From DAOTYX01 sp034434635 (lineage in GTDB: Bacteria; Chloroflexota; Anaerolineae; B4-G1; DUEL01): 64,000 nt of DNA. How positions within the stretch are numbered: position 1 is the stretch's first letter; every line of letters starts with the position of its first letter. Below the pieces are notes generated by a model. It did no database searches. It was not told where the DNA came from and saw nothing but the letters and a program-made list of their open reading frames with translations. The position numbers and the translations under genes are program-made. Shown piece after piece: positions 34,034 to 42,489 of this stretch. Location of the stretch: assembly GCA_034434635.1 (NCBI GenBank), contig DAOTYX010000079.1, positions 1-64,000 of the forward strand, given 5' to 3'.

Positions 34034-35612
34034 GGGTGTTGTCGGAAAGGAGACCGTTGATCTCGTCTACAGCGCATTGACAGGCCTCGCGCACCTGCCC
34101 CCCGCGCACCATCCGCCCGTCATACTCCTGGTCAGCCTGCTCCGCGGTCCAGCCGGACAGCACCAGCGGGAGCGGACCGCTGCCTGCGGGCAGCCACTCC
34201 CCATTATAGCGCCGGGCGAAGTGGAGATGGGTGGCGTCAGCGTAGCCGCCCTCACACGACGGATGGCCAATAGCCTGGCCCTGCTCCAGCCACGTGCTGG
34301 CCTCCACCCGGTCCTGCGCCGCGATGTGCATATACGTGAGCACCCAGCCGCTCTGCTCGTAACCGTCGCCGTCCAGATCCACCACCACCTCGCCGTAGTC
34401 GCTGCGCAGGACCAGGCCCGGCGCGGCGGCAGTGACCCAGTCGGCGGTGACGGTGCAGCCTAACTCGTCGGCGGGGGCGAAATCGAGCGCCGCCCAGCCA
34501 CTGCCACGCCCCCAGCCACCATGGGGACCACCCGTCAGGTACCAGGTCTCCCCCTCCGGCCACGGCAGGCGGAGTTCGGGCTGCGTCAGCCCCGGCGGCA
34601 GCAGCGGCTCCACCCCATAGGCGAAGGGGTTGCCAAAGAGACGCTGGTAAGTGGCGGCGAAGCCGTCCGGTCCCACCGCCGCCGTCCACTCTGCGCCATA
34701 GAATAACTGTCCCAGAAGGCTCTGCACGGCCACCGTGCCGGCATTCAGGCCCGGTGAGATGCCCATGCGGCTGCCGTCGGCCAGGTGGATGACCGTCCAG
34801 TCGCCGTACTTCCAGCCATAGTAACCGCTGTTCAGTTCCGCTGCCGTCCAACTCAGCTGCTCGAACAGCCCCGCCTGGGTGCCCTGGTTGACCGTCACCG
34901 GATGTTCGAGGGTGTCGGCGGGCGGGTCGGGATCGGTGACCCAGCCGGCGCGCAGTTCCAACAGCGCCAGCAACACGCGCGGACCCACGCTGTACCGCTG
35001 CGCCACCAGGCGCACGATCTCGGCGCCGGTCAGCGTGTGTCCCTCCACTTCCTGAGTATAGCCGGCCAGGTAGCCGGACTGCGCGGCGACGAAGCCCTCC
35101 AGGTCGAAATGGATGTAGGCGGGGCCGTAGACCAGTTCGCTGTCGGGCAGGAGTTTGACCGCCGGGCCGAACTGGCTGGCACCGACGGGGATGGTCAGCC
35201 GTTGGCCGGGCCAGATGGCGTCGCCAGTGAGGCCATTGGCGGCGGCGATCTCGTCCACCGTGCAGTCGAAGGCGTAGGCGATGCCGCTCAGCGTGTCGCC
35301 GGTCTGCACTTCGTAGACCTGGGAGCGGGTGGGGTCGGGCCGGCCCGTCGGGGTTGGGTTGGGTGTGGGAGTGGCATCGTAGACGCCGGGGTAGGCGGGA
35401 GTCGGTGTGCCGCCTGGGGTGAGAGGAGGTTGCGCCCCCCGTTGGCCGACAGTCAGGTGTCCCGCCCCACCTGGCGGGTTCTGCAAGGCGATCTCCTCGC
35501 CAGGGGAAGGCGCTATCGGGCGCAGGCTGAGGAAGATCAAGACCGCGGCCAACATCAGCGCGACGACCGCGGCTCCGCCGATGAGGTGGGAGGAATCTCG
35601 TGTTACTTTCAT
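34026..35612 (-). CDS. LysM and M23-peptidase-like cell wall protein
   Basis: 528 residues. A membrane helix at about 10-32 is followed by a Pro/Thr linker, then one LysM domain (YEVQTGDTLSGIAYAFDCTV ... WPGQRLTIP, about 100-145) for peptidoglycan binding. A middle region of unknown type ends in a C-terminal domain with features of M23 metallopeptidases (GWAALDFAP..., DGDGYEQSGWVLTYMHIA, HLHFARRY). The first zinc His of active M23 enzymes is not obvious, so it may be a non-catalytic member. The ATG at 35612 is fixed by a promoter whose transcript would begin at or within one or two bases of it. Confidence 0.85.
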   Translation of the reverse strand: MKVTRDSSHLIGGAAVVALMLAAVLIFLSLRPIAPSPGEEIALQNPPGGAGHLTVGQRGAQPPLTPGGTPTPAYPGVYDATPTPNPTPTGRPDPTRSQVYEVQTGDTLSGIAYAFDCTVDEIAAANGLTGDAIWPGQRLTIPVGASQFGPAVKLLPDSELVYGPAYIHFDLEGFVAAQSGYLAGYTQEVEGHTLTGAEIVRLVAQRYSVGPRVLLALLELRAGWVTDPDPPADTLEHPVTVNQGTQAGLFEQLSWTAAELNSGYYGWKYGDWTVIHLADGSRMGISPGLNAGTVAVQSLLGQLFYGAEWTAAVGPDGFAATYQRLFGNPFAYGVEPLLPPGLTQPELRLPWPEGETWYLTGGPHGGWGRGSGWAALDFAPADELGCTVTADWVTAAAPGLVLRSDYGEVVVDLDGDGYEQSGWVLTYMHIAAQDRVEASTWLEQGQAIGHPSCEGGYADATHLHFARRYNGEWLPAGSGPLPLVLSGWTAEQADQEYDGRMVRGGQVREACQCAVDEINGLLSDNTPR

Positions 35613-35620
35613 CTGTTCGG

Positions 35621-35649
35621 AGTGTAACACAAACCGGGATGCGAGGCAA
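35621..35649 (-). promoter_or_regulatory. Promoter of the LysM gene, leaderless arrangement
   Basis: Minus strand: TTGCCT (35649-35644), 17-base spacer, TACACT (35626-35621), eight bases, then the ATG. No ribosome site is present. Confidence 0.65.
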
Positions 35650-35697
35650 ACCGGATACCAGGGGGGGCCAGGCACCCCCTGGCACCTCCAGACTCAG

Positions 35698-35726
35698 TTG
35701 ACGACCGGCACGGGAGCGGGTACAAT
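35698..35726 (+). promoter_or_regulatory. Probable promoter toward the M48 protease
   Basis: TTGACG (35698-35703), 17-base spacer, TACAAT (35721-35726). The leader to 35993 would be about 260 bases and hold the tandem repeats. A degenerate copy of the -10 region (GAGTACAATGGCGG) recurs near 35838 within the second repeat copy, without the -35. Confidence 0.55.
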
Positions 35727-35970
35727 GACGGTGTCTCCTGCGGAGGCCTGAAGGTCGTAGCCCCTGGAGGCCGCAGCCCTTCAAGGCCATAGCCCTTCAA
35801 CGCCGTAGCCCCGGCATCCCAATGCCGGGGCGGCAGGGAGTACAATGGCGGTGTCTCACGCGGAGGCCCGAAGGCCGTAGCCCTTCAACGCCGTAGCCCC
35901 GGCATCCCAATGCCGGGGCGACCGCGGAGGCCTGAAGTGGCAGGTACCTGGAAGGTGCCTGGCACCTTTG
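35719..35970. repeat. Tandem duplication with 16-base units and palindromes
   Basis: This 380-base gap holds no gene except the leader. A block beginning GTACAATGACGGTGTCTC (35719) is repeated from 35838. Inside, 16-base units of the type GCCGTAGCCCTTCAAC recur four times in the first copy and twice in the second. Each copy ends in CCCCGGCATCCCAATGCCGGGG, whose core GGCATTGGGATGCC (minus strand) is shared with the repeats at 1-150 and 50044. GGTACCTGGAAGGTGCCTGGCACC at 35942-35966 belongs to the GGCACC palindrome family. Confidence 0.8.
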
Positions 35971-35992
35971 GAACGGCACAGGGAGGTGCACC

Positions 35993-36829
35993 ATCGCTGC
36001 GCGACGACCCTTCAATACCACGGCCTACCGTTACCCCAACGAGGGGCTGATCCTGGCGATCACCCTGCTACTGGTTTGTATCGTCATCGCCGTCACCGCT
36101 ACCGCCACCGTCTGCCTGAGCGCGGTCTTCGTCGCAGGCGCGGTGGTGCTGTCCTACCTGATGACCCGCGCCCAGCACCAGGCACTGGTGGAGCATGGAC
36201 TGCCGGTCACGCCGCGGCACGCCCCCGAACTGCACGCCCTGGTGACCGAGGTCGCTGCCCGCCTGCAGACCGGGCCGGTGAAGGTCTTCGTGGTCCGCGA
36301 TCGCACGCTCAACGCCTACACCTTCGGCCTGGTGCCGCCGCAGGTGGTGGTGCTCAACTCGGGCCTGTTGGAGGTGCTGGATCGGGACGAGGTGGCCTTC
36401 GTCGTGGGGCACGAACTGGGGCATGTCCGCCTGGGCCACACCTGGCTCAACTCGCTGATCGGCGGGATGGCGGGCATTCCGAGCCCCTTCGCCGCCTCGG
36501 CGCTCCTGGCGGCGGCTTTCCTGTGGTGGAACCGCGCCTGCGAGTACTCAGCCGACCGGGCGGGGTTGTTGGCCTGCGGGCGACCTGAGAAGGCGATCTC
36601 GGCGCTGGTGCGCCTGGCGCTGGGGGAGAGAGGGCGTAGTGTGGACCTGGAGCGGGCGCTGCGGTACATCCAGGCCGAGGATGACGACCCCTTGAGCAGC
36701 CTGGGCGAGGTGCTCTCGACCCATCCGATGATGGGCCGGCGCATCGAACAGTTGCGCCGCTACGCCGCCTCCGCGGAGTATCGTCGCCTGCAGCCGTTGC
36801 TGGCGGCTAACGCGACCAGGGCGCTGTGA
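35993..36829 (+). CDS. M48 (HtpX/Ste24-like) metalloprotease, apparent ATC start
   Basis: About 278 residues. The zinc motif HELGH lies in VAFVVGHELGHVRLGH, the third ligand Glu in CEYSADRAG, and a C-terminal HPMMGRRIEQLRRY closes the domain. Two hydrophobic helices precede it, the first only if translation begins near 35993. In that frame the sequence AARRPFNTTAYRYPNEGLIL reads like a normal N-terminus, yet there is no ATG, GTG or TTG from the in-frame stop at 35933 up to GTG 36143, which would cut off the first helix. ATC at 35993 follows GGGAGG by six bases. Membrane-protein quality control is the usual role. Confidence 0.85.
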   Translation: MAARRPFNTTAYRYPNEGLILAITLLLVCIVIAVTATATVCLSAVFVAGAVVLSYLMTRAQHQALVEHGLPVTPRHAPELHALVTEVAARLQTGPVKVFVVRDRTLNAYTFGLVPPQVVVLNSGLLEVLDRDEVAFVVGHELGHVRLGHTWLNSLIGGMAGIPSPFAASALLAAAFLWWNRACEYSADRAGLLACGRPEKAISALVRLALGERGRSVDLERALRYIQAEDDDPLSSLGEVLSTHPMMGRRIEQLRRYAASAEYRRLQPLLAANATRAL

Positions 36830-36842
36830 GGTGCAGGGCCTT

Positions 36843-36899
36843 TGCCACGAATGGCACGAATTGCACGAATCCTTTGTCCAATTCGTGCCATTCGTGGCA
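36843..36899. terminator. Bidirectional terminator-like perfect palindrome
   Basis: A 21-base arm at 36843-36863 (beginning TGCCACGAATGGCACG) is perfectly complementary to 36879-36899, with a 15-base loop. It fills the gap between the convergent M48 and nitroreductase genes. A degenerate relative, GAGCAATTCGTGTAATCCGTGG, is at 61383-61404. Confidence 0.75.
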
Positions 36900-36911
36900 G
36901 CCGATCACCCC

Positions 36912-37403
36912 CTACCACCTTTCGCGGTGCACCTTGCGCTCGTCGTACTGGGTGCGCGGGGGTTTGGACTCCGCCGGGCGGCCCACCGGCACCAGGCAGA
37001 GGATGCTCACCTCGGGCGGAATGTCCAGCGCCGCCCGCACATGCGCTTCGCGCTGCGGGTCCGGGTAGATCCCGATCCAGACCGCCCCCAGGCCCAGCCC
37101 GGCAGCGGCCAGCAGCAGGTTCTCCGTCGCCGCGCTGGTGTCTTCCACCCAGTGCCGCTGCTCCGTCCGCCCGCAGACGACAAAGACCACCGGCGCCCCA
37201 GCGCACATATGGCTCCAGGTGTGGGTTTCGGCGAGCGTGCGGCGCATGGCGGCATCCTTCACAACGACGAACTCCCATGACTGCTCGTTGTTCGCCGACG
37301 GCGCGGCCATGGCCGCTTCCAGGAGTATGCGGATCTCCTCATCCGACACCGGCTCAGCGGTGTACTTGCGGATGCTGCGCCGTTTCTTGATCAGGTCGAG
37401 CAT
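36912..37403 (-). CDS. Nitroreductase-family FMN oxidoreductase
   Basis: 163 residues, a short nitroreductase. RRSIRKYTAEPVSDEEI binds FMN phosphate; MAAPSANNEQSWEFVVV, then GLGAVWIGIYPDP, then LCLVPVGRPAESK are standard motifs. The substrate is unknown. GGAGGGGGC precedes the ATG. The amidohydrolase gene ends nine bases upstream on the same strand, so the two probably form an operon. Confidence 0.92.
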   Translation of the reverse strand: MLDLIKKRRSIRKYTAEPVSDEEIRILLEAAMAAPSANNEQSWEFVVVKDAAMRRTLAETHTWSHMCAGAPVVFVVCGRTEQRHWVEDTSAATENLLLAAAGLGLGAVWIGIYPDPQREAHVRAALDIPPEVSILCLVPVGRPAESKPPRTQYDERKVHRERW

Positions 37404-37412
37404 GCCCCCTCC

Positions 37413-38630
37413 TTACGCCTGCGTCTCCCGTCGGTAGGCGACCTGCCCATCCACCAGCACCAGTTCGGCGACGGTGCGGTAGTCGAGCGGGTGGCCGCTG
37501 AAGACGACGATGTCGGCGTCCTTCCCCACCTCCAGGCTGCCCACGCGGCGTTCCACGCCGATGATCTCGGCGGCGTTGATGGTGATGGCCTTCAGCGCCT
37601 CCTCCTCCGGCATGCCCTCGCGTACCGCCAATGCCGCGTTGATGGTCAGGTACTTCACTGCCGACATCTCGTCGGTCTGGATGGCCACTTTGACCCCCGC
37701 GCGGGCCATCAGGCCGGGGTTCCTGGGGGTCATGTCGCGCAGTTCGTACTTCACGCGGGAGAAGAGGATCGGGCCGGCAGTGACGGGGATGCGCTTGGCG
37801 GCCAGGATGTCGGCGATCTTGTACCCCTCGGTGGCGTGTTCCAGGGTCAGGTCGAGGTTGAACTCCTCGGCGATGCGGATGGCGGTGAGCATGTCGTCGG
37901 CGCGATGGGCGTGGACGCGCGCCTTCATCTCCCGGCGCAGCACCCGACCCAGCGCCTCCAACTTCAGGTCGCGTTCCGGTGGGGTCGGCGGTTTGGCCTT
38001 CTCGTCCCCCGCGGTTGCCTTGTCCTGGTACTCCTCCAGTTCCCGGTGGTAGCGGCTCCACTTGTCCAGGTAGTTCTGCGCCTCCACCAGCGCGGCGCGC
38101 AGGGCAGCGGCATTGCCCATGCGGGTGGAGGGGGTCTTCTTCTGCTCGCCGTAGACCCGCTTGGGGTTCTCGCCGAGGGCCATCTTCATCCCCGCCGGCT
38201 CCAGCAGCACCATCTGTTCGACGCTGGGCCGGGGCATGGTCTTCACGCAGACCCACTGCCCGCCGATGAGGTTGCCGCTGCCGGGGCCGGTGAGCACCGT
38301 CGTCACGCCGGCGGCCACCAGTTCGGGGAAGGCGGGGTCTTCCGGATGGAGCGCGTCCAACGCCCGCAGGTGCGGGGTGATGGGGTCGGTCATCTCGTTG
38401 CCGTCGGCGTGCTCCCAACCCACGCCGTCGGCGAAGACTCCCACATGGCAGTGGGCGTCAATCAGGCCGGGCAGCACCACCTTGCCGGTGGCGTCGTAGA
38501 TCTCGGCGTCCTCGGGGATTTCCACCCGTTCGCCCACGGCGACGATGCGCCCGCCCTCGACCAATACCGTGCCGCGCTCGAATGTGCCCTGCGTGATGGT
38601 CATCACTTTGCCGTTGGTAATAGCGATCAT
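37413..38630 (-). CDS. Amidohydrolase-family metalloenzyme
   Basis: 405 residues. The HxH motif is LIDAHCHVG (His60, His62); other metal ligands are plausible in HAHRADDM and LEHATEGYK, and Asp in IQTDEMSAV. The C-terminal strand VGSLEVGKDADIVVFSGHPL is the usual end of imidazolonepropionase-like amidohydrolases. A charged insert of about 70 residues (YLDKWSRYHRELEEYQDKAT and following) lies in the middle. Substrate unknown. CAAGGAGTGAG precedes the ATG. Confidence 0.9.
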   Translation of the reverse strand: MIAITNGKVMTITQGTFERGTVLVEGGRIVAVGERVEIPEDAEIYDATGKVVLPGLIDAHCHVGVFADGVGWEHADGNEMTDPITPHLRALDALHPEDPAFPELVAAGVTTVLTGPGSGNLIGGQWVCVKTMPRPSVEQMVLLEPAGMKMALGENPKRVYGEQKKTPSTRMGNAAALRAALVEAQNYLDKWSRYHRELEEYQDKATAGDEKAKPPTPPERDLKLEALGRVLRREMKARVHAHRADDMLTAIRIAEEFNLDLTLEHATEGYKIADILAAKRIPVTAGPILFSRVKYELRDMTPRNPGLMARAGVKVAIQTDEMSAVKYLTINAALAVREGMPEEEALKAITINAAEIIGVERRVGSLEVGKDADIVVFSGHPLDYRTVAELVLVDGQVAYRRETQA

Positions 38631-38744
38631 ATCTCACTCCTTGTCTGTAGACATCGCGTATGTGTTCAGCCTGTGCATACGGCCACAGATGCTACGAAAG
38701 CCTGCAGGGTCCCCTGGCCAGAGGCGGCCCAAACCAGAGCAGCC

Positions 38745-39794
38745 CTAACCGTGCGAGCGGGCCAGCGGCAGGTAGAGCCTGGCAGAGGGCACCCAGACCT
38801 GCGCCGAGTCCGGGTCCACCATCCACGGCGACACATCTACCGCCTCGAAATCGGCGCCGGTGACCTGGCGCAGTTCGTTGACCAGGGTATCGTTGTCCCA
38901 TCGCTCGTCCGGCGCGCCGGAGACGTACCACGGAGCGCCGTTGTCAGCCAGGATCATGCCGTAACGCTGCAGCGCGCGCAGGATCACCTGGACCTCTGGC
39001 GAGAAGCCACCAAGGTCGAAGTCGCGGCGCAGACGGAAGCGCTGGCCCATCGGCGGGTACTGCGCGCCGGTGAGACTGGATGCGTAGTGGCGAGCGGGCC
39101 AGACGTAGGCGCGGCGCGTCTGCGGGGCGGTGAAGCGCAGGGCATGGCGGATCTCGCCGCTGACCACCTCGTCGTAGCGGACCAGTCCCGGCAAGATGGG
39201 CAGGCCGGCGGCATCGGCGGAGGTCCAACCGGCAGGCCGCAGGTTGTTGCTGTTCAGGTCGAACCGCGCCCCGGAGTCGGCCTCCCACGAGCCGTCCGGT
39301 TGTGGGTAGGCGGCGTAAAGTTCATATAGGAGGCAGGTCTCTTCCTGAAGCACCAGCACATGCCGGTCGCCTTCCGCCTGTGGGCCGCCCTCGATGGGCG
39401 CGTTGGGTGGGATGGGGTAGGGGCCGGGGTCGCTCTCATCGCCGTAGGCGACAAAGGTGACGGTCACCGGTTGTTGGGAGGAGGGGACGATGACGTAAGG
39501 GATGCCGATGGGCGCGCCAGAGCCAGGCGGCCAGTCACCGGAGCCAAAGTCGGGGTGAACGGGCGCGTCGGCCCCGATGGCAGCAATGTAGAGGTCGGAT
39601 TGGGGGTCCGCCGGCAGGCCGTCCACACGCATATTCCACACATTGTCGGCGGGGAAGACAGTGCAACCGCCCAGTTCGGGCGGTGACTGGGCATAGGTTG
39701 AGGCGGCAGTGGGAGAAGAGGAAGGCGCGCCGCCGCAGGCCAGGAGGACAAGGAGCGTCACTGCGCTTAGGGCTATGAGCGGGTTGCGTTTCAT
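38745..39794 (-). CDS. Lipoprotein of unknown function with LYLPL tail
   Basis: 349 residues. The signal peptide ends in a lipobox (LVLLAC) with Cys at about 19, followed by a Ser/Pro linker. The mature part (CTVFPADNVWNMRVDGLPAD, PHRHVLV-like QEETCLLYELYAAYP, YAAYPQPDGSWEADSGARFD, WPARHYASSL) resembles secreted proteins of unknown function found in environmental bacteria; I do not recognise a named enzyme family. The C-terminus is VPSARLYLPLARSHG, sharing LYLPL with the beta-helix protein. GGAAGGGG precedes the ATG at 39794. It lies 17 bases after the kinase gene. Confidence 0.8.
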   Translation of the reverse strand: MKRNPLIALSAVTLLVLLACGGAPSSSPTAASTYAQSPPELGGCTVFPADNVWNMRVDGLPADPQSDLYIAAIGADAPVHPDFGSGDWPPGSGAPIGIPYVIVPSSQQPVTVTFVAYGDESDPGPYPIPPNAPIEGGPQAEGDRHVLVLQEETCLLYELYAAYPQPDGSWEADSGARFDLNSNNLRPAGWTSADAAGLPILPGLVRYDEVVSGEIRHALRFTAPQTRRAYVWPARHYASSLTGAQYPPMGQRFRLRRDFDLGGFSPEVQVILRALQRYGMILADNGAPWYVSGAPDERWDNDTLVNELRQVTGADFEAVDVSPWMVDPDSAQVWVPSARLYLPLARSHG

Positions 39795-39811
39795 TGCCCC
39801 TTCCTGGTCTC

Positions 39812-42454
39812 TCACCCTCCGGCGGCCAGTTGCCCCGGCGTGAAGGTCATCCCGCCGTCGGTGGAATGGGCGATGTAGACATCCCACTCGTCGCCGCGCT
39901 GATGCGCCCAGGCCACGTGGATGCGACCCGCGCCGTCCACAGCGACCGTGGGGGTGTGCAACACGTCTCCATCCGCCTGCGCCACCCCGACCCCGGCGCT
40001 GAAGGTGCGCCCGCCGTCGTCGGAGCGGTAGAACCACACCCAACTCCCATCGCGCGGGCTGTAGGTGGTGAGGGCCACATAGATGGTGGTGCCGTCAGCG
40101 GTCAGGCTAACCTCGGTCGGGCGGACGGAGACGTACCGATAGCCCTCACCCACCTGCCGCGGGTCGGTGAAGGTCGCCCCGCCGTCGGCGGAGAGGGCGT
40201 AGACGGGCAGATAGAGGAGCGCGTTGTAGGTGGGGTGGCGAATATAGGCGTTGCTCCAGGCCAGATGGACGTGACCGCGAGGCCCCATCGCCAGGGCAGG
40301 GAGTTCGTCGCTCAGGTCAGCCACCAGGCCGCTGCCCACGACCCGGTCTGCGCCAAAGCCGCCCCCTGCGTCGACGGCGTATCGGATGGCCCAGGCGCCC
40401 GAGCGGTCGTCGGCCCAGGCCACGTGGACGCGGCCCTGCCCATCCACGCCGATGACCGGGTCTACCTGCTGGCCGCCGGCGGGGTCGTTGACGCGCACGT
40501 TGACGCCGAAAGAGGCGCAACCGTCGGATGAACGGGCCGTGTAGATGTCCCAATCCCCGTCGCGACGGTCCTGCCAGGCCAGGACGACCAGGCCGTCCCG
40601 CCCGGCGGCCAGCGCCGGGTGGCCCTGCTCTGCACTGCCGATGTCGACACTGACGAGTACAGCGGGCGCGAAGGTGAGCCCATCGTCGGAACGGGCGCAG
40701 AAGATGTCCCCGCTGCCGTAGCGCCAGTCCTCCCAGGCGATGTAGACGCGGCCGTCGGGAGCCACGGCCAGCGCAGGGTAGCCGCGCCCGGGGGTGGGCG
40801 CCTGAGGGTTCACCGCCGCCAGCGGGGTGAAGGTAAGGCCGCCGTCAGTCGAGCGGGCGGCGTGGACCTCCCATGAGCCGCTGCTTGTGTCGGCCCAGGC
40901 CAGGTAGAGGGCGGCAGGGCCGGCGGCCAGCACGGGGTGCGGGGCGGTGTGCACCGGGACGGCAGCGGAGGAGGCAGGAGTAGAGGTCGGGATAAGAGGG
41001 GTCTCCTCCGTCAAGAAGCCGACCGCGATGAAGGAGTTGCGCCCACGGTCGTTCAGGCAGACCGTGCCGCCGCTGGGCAGGCTCACTTCGAGGAAGAGGA
41101 CGTCGCCAGGTCGGCCGTCCAGGGCAGGACCACGGGCGATGCCGTTGTCCTCCCCCTCGCGGCCCTGCCACTCCGCCAGCAACCTCTCCTGACCGTCACG
41201 CAGGCGCAGCAGCAGGCGCACGTTGTACCGTCCGCGGATACCGGGAAGAGAATAACTGTACGTGTCGCCGTCCAGGGGATGGGTCAGCGTGAACGCCCAG
41301 GTCTGGACGCACTGCCAGGTGCATTCCATGTAGGAACTGGTGTTTGCTGGCGGCGGCTCCACGGTGAGCACCCCCTCTTCACCCAGATAGAACCGCTGGA
41401 CGGAGGAGACCTCTGGGATGACAGCGGGCACGGTGGGGGCGGTGGTGGGGGAGACGACAGGCGTGCCCGAAAGGCGGTTGTAAAGGGAGATCAGCACGCT
41501 GCCGCCCAGCAGCAACGCTGCCAGCAGGCACGCCACGGCCAGAAGGGCCAGCAGCGCGTAGCCCCAGGCCGGGAGACGGCGAGTGGGTGCGCGGCGGGGA
41601 ACCGGGCGGGTGGCCGCCTCACCTGCCGTCTCTGCCACCTCCACCGCGGCCAGCGCCTGGGCCAGTTCCCCGGCTGTCTGGTAGCGGTCCTCCGGCCGCT
41701 TGGCCAGCGCCTTGAGGATGATCCTTTCGACGCTCTCCGGCATAGCGGGGTTGAGGATGCGCGGCAGGGGCAGTGGGTCGTGGATGTGCTTGACCAACAC
41801 GGCCATCGGCGTCTCAGCCAGGAAGGGGGGGCGGCCGGTCAGCATCTCGTAGAGGATCACGCCCAGCGAGTAGACATCGCTCCGCCCGTCCAGAGGCTGG
41901 CCCAGGGCCTGCTCCGGCGAGGCGTAGGCAGGCGTGCCAAGAAAGTCGCCGGTGGCGGTGATGTGACTGGTCCCCTCCAGCATCTTGGCGATGCCGAAAT
42001 CGCTCAACAGACAGTTGCCCTGCTCGTCCATCAGCACGTTGCTGGGCTTCACGTCGCGGTGGACGACCGAGCGGGAGTGGGCATAATCCAGCGCGGCGGC
42101 GAGTTGGGAGAGGATGCGGCGGGCTTCCGGGAGCGGGAGAGGCCGGCCCTTCAGGCGATCGGCCAGGGTGCCGCCCTCGACGTAGCGCATCACCAGGTAG
42201 GTGTAGCCATCGGCCTCGCCGTAGTCGTACACCGGAAGGATGTGGGGGTGCTCCAGGCTGGCGATGACCCGCGCCTCCTGCGCGAAGCGCCGGGCGAAGC
42301 CGGGCTCGGCGGCGTAGTGGCGCGGCAGGATCTTGAGGGCGACGATGCGGTCCATGCTGGGCTGGAAGGCCTTGTAGACCGCAGCCATCCCGCCCTCGCC
42401 AAGCGGAGCGATGACCCGATACGGACCCAGTTGCCGACCGCTGAGATCTTCCAT
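39812..42454 (-). CDS. Transmembrane Ser/Thr protein kinase with BNR/sialidase-like ectodomain
   Basis: 880 residues. The N-terminal Hanks kinase has the Gly loop GEGGMAAVYKA (19-29), Lys41 in VALKIL, HRDVKPSN near 132 and SDFGIAK near 151, then GTPAYASPEQ. All catalytic residues are present, as in PknB. One membrane helix follows at about 305-330. The outer part begins with a Thr/Pro linker and a domain of about 130 residues, then at least six BNR-type repeats of S.DGG.TF around VAPDGRVYIAWEDWR and VHVAWADD, as in sialidases. A sensor that binds glycans or another surface ligand is likely. The co-transcribed lipoprotein may be a partner. Confidence 0.92.
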   Translation of the reverse strand: MEDLSGRQLGPYRVIAPLGEGGMAAVYKAFQPSMDRIVALKILPRHYAAEPGFARRFAQEARVIASLEHPHILPVYDYGEADGYTYLVMRYVEGGTLADRLKGRPLPLPEARRILSQLAAALDYAHSRSVVHRDVKPSNVLMDEQGNCLLSDFGIAKMLEGTSHITATGDFLGTPAYASPEQALGQPLDGRSDVYSLGVILYEMLTGRPPFLAETPMAVLVKHIHDPLPLPRILNPAMPESVERIILKALAKRPEDRYQTAGELAQALAAVEVAETAGEAATRPVPRRAPTRRLPAWGYALLALLAVACLLAALLLGGSVLISLYNRLSGTPVVSPTTAPTVPAVIPEVSSVQRFYLGEEGVLTVEPPPANTSSYMECTWQCVQTWAFTLTHPLDGDTYSYSLPGIRGRYNVRLLLRLRDGQERLLAEWQGREGEDNGIARGPALDGRPGDVLFLEVSLPSGGTVCLNDRGRNSFIAVGFLTEETPLIPTSTPASSAAVPVHTAPHPVLAAGPAALYLAWADTSSGSWEVHAARSTDGGLTFTPLAAVNPQAPTPGRGYPALAVAPDGRVYIAWEDWRYGSGDIFCARSDDGLTFAPAVLVSVDIGSAEQGHPALAAGRDGLVVLAWQDRRDGDWDIYTARSSDGCASFGVNVRVNDPAGGQQVDPVIGVDGQGRVHVAWADDRSGAWAIRYAVDAGGGFGADRVVGSGLVADLSDELPALAMGPRGHVHLAWSNAYIRHPTYNALLYLPVYALSADGGATFTDPRQVGEGYRYVSVRPTEVSLTADGTTIYVALTTYSPRDGSWVWFYRSDDGGRTFSAGVGVAQADGDVLHTPTVAVDGAGRIHVAWAHQRGDEWDVYIAHSTDGGMTFTPGQLAAGG

Positions 42455-42489
42455 CGTACGCTCTTTCTGGGATTGGGCCGGTTCCCGGG

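Noticed and set aside
34026..34300. Calling the LysM protein an active M23 endopeptidase
   Set aside because: Only the HxH-like HLHF site is clear; the first zinc His and the Asp ligand are not evident, so only M23-like is stated.
38641..38744. Possible small gene between the amidohydrolase and the lipoprotein
   Set aside because: Only short frames without ribosome sites; nothing recognisable in this stretch.
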